From contig JAEDNR010000002.1 of NCBI GenBank assembly GCA_016302405.1, positions 1 to 63,857 on the forward strand: a stretch of DNA of 63,857 nucleotides, read 5' to 3'. Source of the DNA: Oscillospiraceae bacterium. Lineage in GTDB: Bacteria > Bacillota > Clostridia > Oscillospirales > Oscillospiraceae. Within the stretch, counting starts at the first letter, position 1; every line of letters begins with the position of its first letter. This document shows, piece after piece, positions 15,758 to 23,710 of this stretch. The notes below the pieces were generated by a model. The model was not told the origin of the DNA and searched no databases. It worked only from the letters and a program-made list of their open reading frames with translations. The translations under genes were made by a program, and so were the position numbers.

Positions 15758-16890
15758 GATTTTTCTCCTTCCAACTGTTCTGCAATGTAGGTTTCCAGGA
15801 CCTTCACCCAGACATCACAGCCTCTATAACTGGCATGCATCAGGTTGTCGGAACAGTAGTCCTTGGCAATACCGTTGGTGCTGTCCTTGAAATAAGGGGC
15901 AATATCCACATATCCGTAGCCATGTTCCTCAGCATAGGCTCTCAGGATTACATTGTAGGCATCAAAGTCGTCATTGGTAAAGCCCGGGTACTCAGCATCC
16001 GTCCAAACGGGGGTCAGGGACTCAATATGAATCTCCAGATCCGGCGTTTTCTCCAAAATATTTCCCAGCAGTTCGTCCCAAAGCTCCATGGACTTTTCGA
16101 TACCGTACTGGGGAACATCATTGGCTCCCATGAGAACATAGAGCTTTTTCCGTCCGCTCTTGGCGATGGCATCCTCCGGACGGCATTCCTGACCGCCATA
16201 GAAGAATTTCCGGTAACCCGTGACAAGGCTGTTCAGGCTGACACCGCCGCGGACCAGAAACAGAACATTCCCCAGACCGTGGTACAGATTCTGCCATTGG
16301 TACAGAGAATAGGTCATGGAATCGCCCATGATAATCACATCATCAAAGTAGTCCGTCACTTCCTGTTTGACAACAGGAGGGCGAAGCAGAGGCTGATGGT
16401 AATAATAGGGATCGATATATGGAAGCTTTTCCTCCGGATCGACCTCGGACACGATCTGACACGCAGCCTCCCGGTCCTCATAATAAACATGCAGAACGGT
16501 ATTACCGGGCGCAAGGGCGATCACGCTGCCCTGGGCAACCAAAGCAATCGACGTGTCTTCAATACTCCAGAACAGGTCTTCGACATCGAACTCCTCACAG
16601 GTGACCTTCTGCGCCTTCCCCTTAGCGGTAAAGGTCAAGGTATCGGCAGAGAGAACCAGCGGTTCGGGAGCGGGTTCCGTCTGCTCTGGCTCTGTTTCGG
16701 GAGGGGTCGTCTCTTCTGTCTCTGTTTCCGGTGGAAGGGTTTCGTTTTCCGGCGGTGCCATAGTGGCCTGCGTACTTTCAATCGGTGCGGTCTGCGCGGA
16801 AGCGGATTCACTTTCATTGGAGCACCCCGCGGCAAAAATGCTGAACAGCATGCTCAAACATAAAAGAACACACGTTGTTTTACGAATCAT
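15754..16890 (-). CDS. SGNH/GDSL-hydrolase lipoprotein
   Basis: The 378-aa precursor has lipobox FAAGC (Cys23) and a long Thr/Glu/Pro-rich linker (about 25-75). A small beta-rich region (about 78-150, resembling an Ig-like fold) follows, then an SGNH hydrolase domain. Block I is IIMGDSMTYSLYQW (about 187), block III includes LMGANDVPQYG, and block V is SDNLMHAS with the Asp/His pair. SGNH enzymes are esterases or acyltransferases. As first gene of the operon with MBOAT and DHHW partners it probably adds or trims acyl groups on a surface polymer. A good promoter precedes it. Confidence 0.9.
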   Translation of the reverse strand: MIRKTTCVLLCLSMLFSIFAAGCSNESESASAQTAPIESTQATMAPPENETLPPETETEETTPPETEPEQTEPAPEPLVLSADTLTFTAKGKAQKVTCEEFDVEDLFWSIEDTSIALVAQGSVIALAPGNTVLHVYYEDREAACQIVSEVDPEEKLPYIDPYYYHQPLLRPPVVKQEVTDYFDDVIIMGDSMTYSLYQWQNLYHGLGNVLFLVRGGVSLNSLVTGYRKFFYGGQECRPEDAIAKSGRKKLYVLMGANDVPQYGIEKSMELWDELLGNILEKTPDLEIHIESLTPVWTDAEYPGFTNDDFDAYNVILRAYAEEHGYGYVDIAPYFKDSTNGIAKDYCSDNLMHASYRGCDVWVKVLETYIAEQLEGEKS

Positions 16891-16923
16891 TTTACTCCCT
16901 CTCCGTACTGCATTTTCCTGCGT

Positions 16924-16952
16924 ATTTTACCATATATTTTTCTGTAATGCAA
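16924..16952 (-). promoter_or_regulatory. Promoter of the acyltransferase operon
   Basis: On the minus strand TTGCAT (16947-16952), 17 nt and TAAAAT (16924-16929) with an upstream TG extension. It lies about 33 nt before the SGNH gene start. Confidence 0.65.
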
Positions 16953-17066
16953 TGGGCAGTTTGCCGGAATATGGCAGATTGCCGCATTTTTCTGAAAAAG
17001 CAGCAAGTCCTGAAACATAATCAATCGAAGAAGTTCCCGGAATAACTAACGCTGCTCTTTGTACCG

Positions 17067-17095
17067 GAAAAACCGGCCGGGAAAACCCGGCCGGT
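17067..17095 (-). terminator. Rho-independent terminator of the zinc-ribbon gene
   Basis: A 10-bp GC-rich stem pairs ACCGGCCGGG (17072-17081) with CCCGGCCGGT (17086-17095), with a 4-nt loop. On the minus strand it is followed by TTTTCC. Confidence 0.85.
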
Positions 17096-17114
17096 CATTG
17101 GAATTCGCAGGCTG

Positions 17115-18188
17115 TCAGAAATTACAGCGAACAATGCAGGTAGCTGTCTGATCACCGTACTTGACAGTGATCGTAGTAATGCCCGGGCCCACAGCGGTAA
17201 CCGCGCCGTTTTTAACGGTTGCAACGTTAGGGTTAGCGCTGGACCACTCCACCTGCTCCGCAGTCAGCGAGCAATCCAGTTCCAGATCCACATATACGCC
17301 GCCACGGCCAAAGGTGATGTCCGTCTTCTTAAGCTTCAAAACGACATCCGTATCTACAACAGCCACAGTCTCAGCTACAGTCTCAGTTTCGGGCTGGGTC
17401 TCCTCCTGGGTCTCCTCCTGGGTTTCCTCAGTGGTGTTTACCTCGCCTGCAGTGGGCTCCGTAGTCTCTTCCACCGTGTAATTGACGGTTACAGGGCACT
17501 CGATCCGCTGACTGCCGCAGGTCACCACAATCGTGGTCTCACCCTCACTGACCGCGGTAACACGGCCCTCCTCGTTCACGGTCGCAATGGACTCGTCCAG
17601 GGAAGCATAGGTCAGTGTATCAGTGGTATCCTCCGGCATCACAACCACATGCAGCAGCCAGAACTGTCCCTCCTGGCTCAAGGTGGGCATACCGCTGGTA
17701 AGGCTGATACCGGTACAGGGAACAGCCGGAATTGTAGTCTCTGTAGTTTCGGTTGCCTGAACAGACTCGGAAGGAAGCGTCTCCTTCTGCTTGTTCTGGG
17801 CGGGCAGAAAATACCGGAAAAGGATAAAACCGATCGTAGCCAGCAGCGCAACGATCACAATTGTCAAAAGAACCACCAGAACCGGATTGGAGCGGCGGGT
17901 GTCCTCCTCCTCAGGAAGATCCTCTTCCGAATCGTAAAGGTCTTCATTCTGCTCGGAAAGGTCGGGCGTGTTGACGGCATCAAAGTCAAAAATCTCCCGG
18001 CTCTTTGGCTTTCGAGCCGCCGATTCCCTGGAAGAACGGCTGTTCTTTTCCTCCTGGATCATCTGCTCGTCGATGGCTGCAAGTTCGTCCCCAAAATCAA
18101 TACCATCCTGCGTCCAACCGCAGATCGGGCATCGGGGCTCTGTATCCGGATATATGGTTCCGCATATTTCGCAAATAATCTTGCTCAT
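17115..18188 (-). CDS. Zinc-ribbon membrane protein with two Ig-like (BIG2-type) ectodomains
   Basis: The 357-aa protein has an N-terminal zinc ribbon (Cys6, Cys9, Cys20, Cys23 in CEICG and CPICGW) and an acidic cytoplasmic linker. A single membrane helix (about 102-125) follows. Two extracellular Ig-like repeats lie at about 150-240 and 285-357, each with the BIG2 pattern (for example SIATVNEEGRVTAVSEGETTIVV, given here in part). A Thr/Glu repeat linker separates them. It faces the divergent kinase gene 141 nt away. The topology, a cytoplasmic metal site joined to an outside adhesion-like domain, suggests a sensor or scaffold. No function is known to me. Confidence 0.85.
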   Translation of the reverse strand: MSKIICEICGTIYPDTEPRCPICGWTQDGIDFGDELAAIDEQMIQEEKNSRSSRESAARKPKSREIFDFDAVNTPDLSEQNEDLYDSEEDLPEEEDTRRSNPVLVVLLTIVIVALLATIGFILFRYFLPAQNKQKETLPSESVQATETTETTIPAVPCTGISLTSGMPTLSQEGQFWLLHVVVMPEDTTDTLTYASLDESIATVNEEGRVTAVSEGETTIVVTCGSQRIECPVTVNYTVEETTEPTAGEVNTTEETQEETQEETQPETETVAETVAVVDTDVVLKLKKTDITFGRGGVYVDLELDCSLTAEQVEWSSANPNVATVKNGAVTAVGPGITTITVKYGDQTATCIVRCNF

Positions 18189-18235
18189 AAAGCTCCTCCT
18201 GACTGGATATGCAAAGCTTTCTTATCTTCCGACTG

Positions 18236-18264
18236 ATTATAGCACGGTTTCTAAAATAAAACAA
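18236..18264 (-). promoter_or_regulatory. Promoter of the zinc-ribbon gene
   Basis: On the minus strand TTGTTT (18259-18264), 17 nt and TATAAT (18236-18241) with a TG extension (TGCTATAAT). The AGGAGGAG ribosome binding site follows downstream. Confidence 0.7.
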
Positions 18265-18275
18265 GAACAAAGATG

Positions 18276-18304
18276 TTGCTTTTTTTGTATTTTTATTTTA
18301 TGAT
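18276..18304 (+). promoter_or_regulatory. Promoter of the kinase gene
   Basis: TTGCTT (18276-18281), 17 nt and TATGAT (18299-18304). The -35 box lies 12 bp from that of the divergent zinc-ribbon gene, so the pair could share regulation. Confidence 0.6.
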
Positions 18305-18329
18305 AAGGAAGTAAAAGGAGGCGATGGTT

Positions 18330-21287
18330 TTGTCTGAACCGAAATTGATCTCCCCTTTGCTGGACGGTTTTGCCATCGGCGCGCCTATGAGCAGCCGAAG
18401 CGGCGTATGCTGCTGCCCGGCAATCAAGGAAAATTCCGATAAAAGGTATATTGTCAAAATAATCTCCATCCCGGCATCCCAGGTCCAGTTGGACGCGCTG
18501 CTTCTGACAAAAGCCTATAAGGATCCGGCAGATGCACTGGAATATTTCAAATCCCAGGCTGACAGTATTCTTGAAGAAGCCGCATTTCTTGGGAAGCTAT
18601 CCAAGCTGGAAGGGTTTTTGCCCTATGAGGACTGGCAGATCGTACCCATGAAAAAAAATGAGCTGGGCTACGATGTGTACCTGCTCAGCCCATACCGGCG
18701 CTCTCTGGAAAAGCACATGCGCCGCAGGGCCATGACCCACCTGGATGCGGTCAATCTGGGACTGGATCTTTGCGCGGCCCTCTCCGTATGCCGCAGATCC
18801 GGAAGGATCTGTGCCGATCTGAAGCCATCCAATGTTTTTGTCTCACAGGAAAAGGAGTACCGCATCGGCGATCTCGGCTTTGTTCCCATGGACGCGCTGC
18901 GCTACACCTCCCTGCCGGACCGCTGCCGCAGTCCCTATATGCCGCCGGAAACCCGGGATCTTTTGGGGACTCTGAACGATACTGTGGATACTTATGCTGT
19001 GGGCATGATCCTATATCAGCTCTATAACGGTGGAAACCTCCCGGACTTTCCTGAGGATCCGGCCCAGCCCCTTCCGAAGCCACAGTTTGCCAGCGAGGAA
19101 ATGGCCCAGATTCTTCAGAAAGCCTGCGCGCCAAAGCCGGAGGACCGCTGGAACAATCCCATCGATATGGGACAGGCCCTGGTCAGCTATATGCAGCGGT
19201 GCACCGTCAATGATACACCCATCGTTCCCCAGCCGGAAGAAGCAGCATCTGACACAGCCGCTTCCCCGCCGGAGGGAACTTCCGGTGCGCCGGAGGAAAC
19301 CATTGACTTTACCATGATTCCGGCAGAAAAGCCTCAGGACCAGCGAACGGCGGAAACCTGGGAGATCGTCCCGGAAGGCGGTGCGGAAATACTTTCCCCG
19401 GATAGCGAGGAAGAACCGGTTCCCCCGGAAACCCCGGAGCCGCCTCCCCCGCAGGAGGATTCCGCCGAAGAAGGCCCGGCTTCCACGCAGGAAAGTCCAT
19501 CCCCGAAAGAGGAACAGAAGCTCCCACCCCGGGATTCTCCCACAGAGCAGGGAGAATCCGATCCGGAGCCGGAAGACCTGAGAATCGATTCTGCGGAGGA
19601 AGATACTTTTTCCCGGGAACTGGAGGAACTCAATCAGCTTCTGCGTGATGGCACTGAAACAAAGGCGGATACGTCTGCCAATGCCAGAAAGAGTGTTTCC
19701 GGCGGAAAGCCCACCCCTCCCCCAAAGATCAAACCGGAAAAGAAGCATTCCGGCGGACACAAGGTTCTTGTTACCTTACTGATACTGTTTCTGCTTGCGG
19801 CCTTCGGTTTTGGTGGATTTACTTTCTACCACTACTATTACCTGCAAACAGTTGACAGTCTTCACGTTGACGGAACACAGAATCAGATCACCGTTACCGT
19901 AAAAACCACAGTGGATGCCTCCGCGATCACCGTAACCTGTACGGACATATATGGGAAGACCATGCGCAGCCCGTTAAACGGCGATCAGGCGTTCTTTACC
20001 GATCTCAGTCCGGATTCTCTGTACAAGATCCAGTTGGAAACCACCGGATTTCACAAGCTGACCGGTCAGATTTCCGACATCTTCACCACGGATCCCATTA
20101 CGGAGATCGTGGACATCAGCGCAGTCACCGGACCCGAGGACGGTTCCGTATTATTATCCATGACCGTAAAGGGAAACGATCCGGAAGCCTGGACTGTAAC
20201 CTGCTTTGCGGAGGGTGAAGAAAACATCACCCAGGACTTTACCGGGCATAACGTTACCGTAAAGGGTCTTACCGTTGGCAAGACCTACTCCTTCCAGATC
20301 GGCACCGTGGATGGTACACAGCTGGTGGGAAACACCCTGGCTGAGTTTACCGCTTCCAGTCTGGTCATGGCAAAGGACCTGGCTGTCACGGCCCACAACG
20401 GCAGTTCTCTTACCGTCCGCTGGACACCCCCTGAGGAGCCCGTCGACCTCTGGACGGTCCGGTGCTACGGCAGCGGCTACGATGAATACCAGGAGGTAAC
20501 CGGTAATGAGGTCACCTTTGATGGTATCAACGAAACCACCGCCTATACTGTTGAAGTCACTGCCGATGGCATGACCCAGTCTGCCCGGCTCAGCGTAAGC
20601 GCGAATCCGGTGAATATCACCGGATTCCATGTCTCCGAAAACAGCGAGGACCGGAGCCTGCAGGTCAGTTGGGAATATGACGGCACCGCTCCCCAAGGTG
20701 GATGGCTGCTGATGTACAGTATCGACGGCAATACGACGCAGAACATAGAAGAAACGCAGAATCCGGCCATGGAGATCACACCCATTATCCCGGGTGCCGC
20801 ATATACCTTTACGGTATCGTCTCCGGACAGCATTTCTGTTTTCAACGACGTGCATACCTATACAGCAAACAAAGCAAAGGTATACTCCGGTCACGCGATC
20901 ACGGGGTATAAAATCACCGCCAAGTCCCTGGTCACCCCGGCAGCTCAGGGCTGGAACCAGTCAACCATCACCAATAAAGACTATACTTCCACGTTCACCC
21001 TGGGACAGTCCATTTCCCTGGTGCTTCAGGCAAGCGTTAATTTCTATCTGGACAAGGACGATATTGACATCATGTATGTCGTCCGGGACAGCGACGGCAA
21101 GGTCATCCCGGGACTTCTCGGCCAGGAAACCAAGAACTGGCACAGCCTGTGGTCTCCTGCTGACTATCATTTCTGCGAGCTTACCCTTCCCCACGTTCCG
21201 GATATTGCCGGCAGCTATACCGTTGATGTGTATTTTGACGGTCAGAGCGTTGTCAGCGTTCCTTTCACCATGGAGCGGAGCACTTAA
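18330..21287 (+). CDS. Membrane Ser/Thr kinase-like protein with FN3-like ectodomains
   Basis: The 985-aa protein has an N-terminal protein-kinase fold (about 8-290) and a long Pro/Glu-rich linker. One membrane helix (about 480-505) follows, then several fibronectin-III-like repeats outside (about 510-985). The beta3 Lys43 (YIVKII), catalytic Asp163 (CADLKPSN) and metal-binding Asp181 (GDLGF) are kept. The HRD His-Arg is Cys-Ala and the glycine loop is poor, so activity may be low. The TTG at 18330 is chosen because AAAGGAGG lies 7 nt before it. An ATG at 18324 is only about 2 nt from that site. It differs from PASTA-type PknB kinases in its ectodomain. The divergent zinc-ribbon protein may be a partner. 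Confidence 0.88.
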   Translation: MSEPKLISPLLDGFAIGAPMSSRSGVCCCPAIKENSDKRYIVKIISIPASQVQLDALLLTKAYKDPADALEYFKSQADSILEEAAFLGKLSKLEGFLPYEDWQIVPMKKNELGYDVYLLSPYRRSLEKHMRRRAMTHLDAVNLGLDLCAALSVCRRSGRICADLKPSNVFVSQEKEYRIGDLGFVPMDALRYTSLPDRCRSPYMPPETRDLLGTLNDTVDTYAVGMILYQLYNGGNLPDFPEDPAQPLPKPQFASEEMAQILQKACAPKPEDRWNNPIDMGQALVSYMQRCTVNDTPIVPQPEEAASDTAASPPEGTSGAPEETIDFTMIPAEKPQDQRTAETWEIVPEGGAEILSPDSEEEPVPPETPEPPPPQEDSAEEGPASTQESPSPKEEQKLPPRDSPTEQGESDPEPEDLRIDSAEEDTFSRELEELNQLLRDGTETKADTSANARKSVSGGKPTPPPKIKPEKKHSGGHKVLVTLLILFLLAAFGFGGFTFYHYYYLQTVDSLHVDGTQNQITVTVKTTVDASAITVTCTDIYGKTMRSPLNGDQAFFTDLSPDSLYKIQLETTGFHKLTGQISDIFTTDPITEIVDISAVTGPEDGSVLLSMTVKGNDPEAWTVTCFAEGEENITQDFTGHNVTVKGLTVGKTYSFQIGTVDGTQLVGNTLAEFTASSLVMAKDLAVTAHNGSSLTVRWTPPEEPVDLWTVRCYGSGYDEYQEVTGNEVTFDGINETTAYTVEVTADGMTQSARLSVSANPVNITGFHVSENSEDRSLQVSWEYDGTAPQGGWLLMYSIDGNTTQNIEETQNPAMEITPIIPGAAYTFTVSSPDSISVFNDVHTYTANKAKVYSGHAITGYKITAKSLVTPAAQGWNQSTITNKDYTSTFTLGQSISLVLQASVNFYLDKDDIDIMYVVRDSDGKVIPGLLGQETKNWHSLWSPADYHFCELTLPHVPDIAGSYTVDVYFDGQSVVSVPFTMERST

Positions 21288-21302
21288 CTTTCAAAGCGGC
21301 AG

Positions 21303-21335
21303 CGCGGTTCCCAATACGGGAACCGCGTTGTTATT
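21303..21335 (+). terminator. Rho-independent terminator of the kinase gene
   Basis: A 10-bp stem pairs CGCGGTTCCC (21303-21312) with GGGAACCGCG (21318-21327), followed by TTGTTATTTT. Confidence 0.88.
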
Positions 21336-21420
21336 TTGACACAAAAAGAAGCCATTATCCCAGAGATCCCTGTATAAAAATCAGATTTTTGACCTTGTTC
21401 ACACATTACTCCCTCAAATG

Positions 21421-21429
21421 TGCTACAAT
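21421..21429 (+). promoter_or_regulatory. Possible extended -10 promoter
   Basis: TGCTACAAT lies 30 nt before the start at 21459. No clear -35 box is seen. Confidence 0.4.
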
Positions 21430-21458
21430 ACATGCAGTTCTTTGAAAGGAGATGCTCC

Positions 21459-21995
21459 ATGCGAGGAAAAAGCCACCGCTGCCTCGGGCAGTACCTTGTG
21501 GAAAAATATATGCCCCATGCCCCCAAACGCTACATCCGTGCTTTCCTCATCGGGTGCATCGAACCGGACCGAAACCCTGTCACCTATCTCAAGGGTTCTA
21601 TTCGGTGTCAATGGCTGCGGGGACATAACTATGAAAATGCCCGCAGATATATGCGAAGGCTTTCCGAACGGCTGGAACGGAAGGAACGGCTTTTTCTCAT
21701 CGATTACTATGCCCTGGGAAAGCTGATCCACTACACCGTTGATGCCTTTACATACGCCCATAATCAGGATTTCCCCGAGGATCTGCGGGAACACCGCGCC
21801 TATGAAAAGGCGCTACAGGATTATTTCCTGTCCTTTCTCCATGGGGATCCTCCCCCCTGCTCAGGCCGTTGCCCTGGTGTTATGGAAACCATCCAGGAAA
21901 ACCACCGCCGCTATATGCGGCGTCCCGGAAGCATTCTTACCGATGCCCGGTATGCTTTCACCGTCAGCTGCCTGGTTGCCGCCACTATTTTGTAA
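21459..21995 (+). CDS. Zinc-dependent phospholipase C-like protein
   Basis: The 178-aa product resembles the zinc-dependent phospholipase C/nuclease fold in its spaced His and Asp residues: KSHRCLGQYL, LRGHNYENA, KLIHYTVDAFTYAHNQDF and EHRAYE. It has no signal peptide, unlike secreted clostridial alpha-toxins, so a cytosolic metal-dependent hydrolase is more likely than a toxin. The ATG at 21459 has AAAGGAGATG about 7 nt upstream. It is a single-gene unit convergent with the aromatic operon. The substrate is unknown. Confidence 0.7.
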   Translation: MRGKSHRCLGQYLVEKYMPHAPKRYIRAFLIGCIEPDRNPVTYLKGSIRCQWLRGHNYENARRYMRRLSERLERKERLFLIDYYALGKLIHYTVDAFTYAHNQDFPEDLREHRAYEKALQDYFLSFLHGDPPPCSGRCPGVMETIQENHRRYMRRPGSILTDARYAFTVSCLVAATIL

Positions 21996-21999
21996 ATAA

Positions 22000-22050
22000 A
22001 TCAAGCCCGCCCCGTTCCTCCGTTAAGGCACAGAACAGGGCGGGTTTGAT
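22000..22050. terminator. Bidirectional terminator, end of the aromatic operon
   Basis: ATCAAGCCCGCCC (22000-22012) pairs with GGGCGGGTTTGAT (22038-22050) with one G-T pair, and an inner GTTC/GAAC extends the stem. It separates the convergent phospholipase-like gene and aroQ. Confidence 0.75.
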
Positions 22051-22487
22051 TATGCTTTTCCGTATTTTTCCGCAAGATACACGATTGCCTGCCGGTAACC
22101 GTCCAGGCCCTGGCCTTTAATGGTTTTCTCGCAGGCCATCCCGGTGTAGGACACATGCCGGAACGGTTCCCGGGCATCCACATCGGAAATATGTACCTCC
22201 ACCGCCGGGAGGGAAACCGCTTTCAGCGCATCCAGGATCGCAATGCTGGTATGGGTATAGGCCCCGGGGTTGATCACAATGGCATCGGCGTTGCCATAGG
22301 CCCATTGGATTCTGTCCACCAGGTCTCCTTCGTGATTGGACTGATACTGGGTCACCTCTGTACCAGTTTCTTTTCCGGCTTCTTCCAGCAGTGCCAGAAG
22401 ATCCGTGAAGCTGTTTTTCCCGTAAATCCCCGGTTCCCGAATGCCCAGCATATTCAGATTCGGGCCGTTGATAACCAATATTTTCAT
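22050..22487 (-). CDS. aroQ: Type II 3-dehydroquinate dehydratase
   Basis: The 145-aa protein performs the third shikimate step, dehydrating 3-dehydroquinate to 3-dehydroshikimate. The type II signature NGPNLNMLGIREPGIYG is at 7-23, including the catalytic Tyr. NPGAYTHTS and EVHISDVDAREPFRH follow with the active-site Asn and His. The ATG at 22487 has GGGAGG 7 nt upstream and overlaps the aroEK stop by 4 nt. It is the last gene of the operon, before the terminator at 22000-22050. Confidence 0.96.
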   Translation of the reverse strand: MKILVINGPNLNMLGIREPGIYGKNSFTDLLALLEEAGKETGTEVTQYQSNHEGDLVDRIQWAYGNADAIVINPGAYTHTSIAILDALKAVSLPAVEVHISDVDAREPFRHVSYTGMACEKTIKGQGLDGYRQAIVYLAEKYGKA

Positions 22488-23710
22488 ATCCGTTCCTCCC
22501 ATGCTGTGATGATCTGTGTAAGGGTATCGTCCAGACTGCCGTTATTGTCTACGGTATAGTCGGCAAACCGGCAGTACATCGGTTCCCTGCGCTTGCGCAT
22601 CTCGGACAGGGGTCCTTCCTGGGAAAGAGGGCGCCCCCGGGTGGGGAGCTTATCCGTATCCCGGGCCAGTCGAAAGACAATTCCATTGCGGTGAAGCATC
22701 GGGTAGTTTTCCTCCCGGGTAACACAGCCGCCCCCTGTGGCAATGACAAGACCGGATTCCTTTCCCAGGTCAGCGAGGATTTTTGTCTCCATGCCGCGGA
22801 AAACCGCCTCACCGTCTGTGCGGATGATGTCCTCGGTCCGGCGGCCGTAGGTTTCCTCCAATACCGCGTCCGCGTCCCGGAACTGCTTACCGAGACGATT
22901 TGCCAGTGCCTGCCCCACCGTCGTCTTTCCACTTCCGGGCATGCCGATCAGGATCAGATTTTCCATCTGGCCGCGCAGCACGGAATAAATCTTCCCTACG
23001 GTTTCATCGGGGATCCTGCTTTCCGTAAACCATTCGGCGCTCTCCTTTGCCTGGGCAACCAGCATCCAAAGACCGTTTTCGGTGACCAGTCCCCTCTCTT
23101 CCGCTTCCAAAAGCAGCCGGGTCCGGGCAGGGTTGTAAATCACATCCAGGACACCCTCCAGCTTTGGGAAACTGTCCAGAGACAGGGGCGCATCCTCCAC
23201 CGCCGGATACATCCCCACAGGCGTCGCGTTTACGATGATAGCTGCATCAGCATGGCGGGACAGATTCCCGTAGTTATTCTCCCCGGACCGGGAAACGCAA
23301 ACCGGGTGGGCGCCCAGCTCCTCCAGTACCGCAATCACCGTATTGGACGCGCCGCCGCTGCCTAAAACAAGGACCTTTTTCCCGGGAAATACCAGCCCGC
23401 TTCGCTGGGCCATGGACCGGAAACCTGCGTAATCCGTATTGTGTCCAATGAGGCTTCCGTCCGGCCGCCGTACAATGGTGTTCACCGCCCCCAGCTTCCG
23501 TGCCGTCGGCGACAGCTCCGCAAGGAACGGAATCACGGCTTTCTTATAGGGAATTGTTACATTCAGGCCCTGAAAGCTGCCCCCACGGAGAAAGCTTTCC
23601 AGTTCTTCCGGTTCCACCTCAAACAGCCGGTAGCTGTAAGAACCCAGTATAGCGTGAATCTGGGGCGAATAGCTGTGCCCCAGCTTTCTTCCCAGCAGCC
23701 CGCACTCCAT
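22484..23710 (-). CDS. aroEK: Bifunctional shikimate dehydrogenase-shikimate kinase
   Basis: The 408-aa protein fuses two consecutive enzymes. Residues 1-248 are shikimate dehydrogenase: SYSPQIH substrate loop, Lys56 in NVTIPYKK, Asp93 in NTDYAGF and the NADP loop GSGGAS (117-122). Residues 250-408 are shikimate kinase: P-loop GMPGSGKT (256-263), the shikimate-binding DAD (279-281), RGMETK and GGG (326-328). The start MECGLLGRKLGHSY overlaps the pheA stop (TGATG) and has GAGGTGG upstream. Fusion should keep the two activities in equal amount. I use the symbol aroEK as a label for the fusion. Confidence 0.94.
   Translation of the reverse strand: MECGLLGRKLGHSYSPQIHAILGSYSYRLFEVEPEELESFLRGGSFQGLNVTIPYKKAVIPFLAELSPTARKLGAVNTIVRRPDGSLIGHNTDYAGFRSMAQRSGLVFPGKKVLVLGSGGASNTVIAVLEELGAHPVCVSRSGENNYGNLSRHADAAIIVNATPVGMYPAVEDAPLSLDSFPKLEGVLDVIYNPARTRLLLEAEERGLVTENGLWMLVAQAKESAEWFTESRIPDETVGKIYSVLRGQMENLILIGMPGSGKTTVGQALANRLGKQFRDADAVLEETYGRRTEDIIRTDGEAVFRGMETKILADLGKESGLVIATGGGCVTREENYPMLHRNGIVFRLARDTDKLPTRGRPLSQEGPLSEMRKRREPMYCRFADYTVDNNGSLDDTLTQIITAWEERI

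Noticed and set aside
18330..21287. Calling the kinase-like protein a pseudokinase
   Set aside because: The ATP-binding Lys, catalytic Asp and metal-binding Asp are all present. Only the HRD His-Arg and the glycine loop are unusual, so activity cannot be excluded.
21459..21995. The zinc-dependent phospholipase C-like gene as an alpha-toxin
   Set aside because: It lacks a signal peptide and the C-terminal membrane-binding domain of clostridial toxins and is much shorter.
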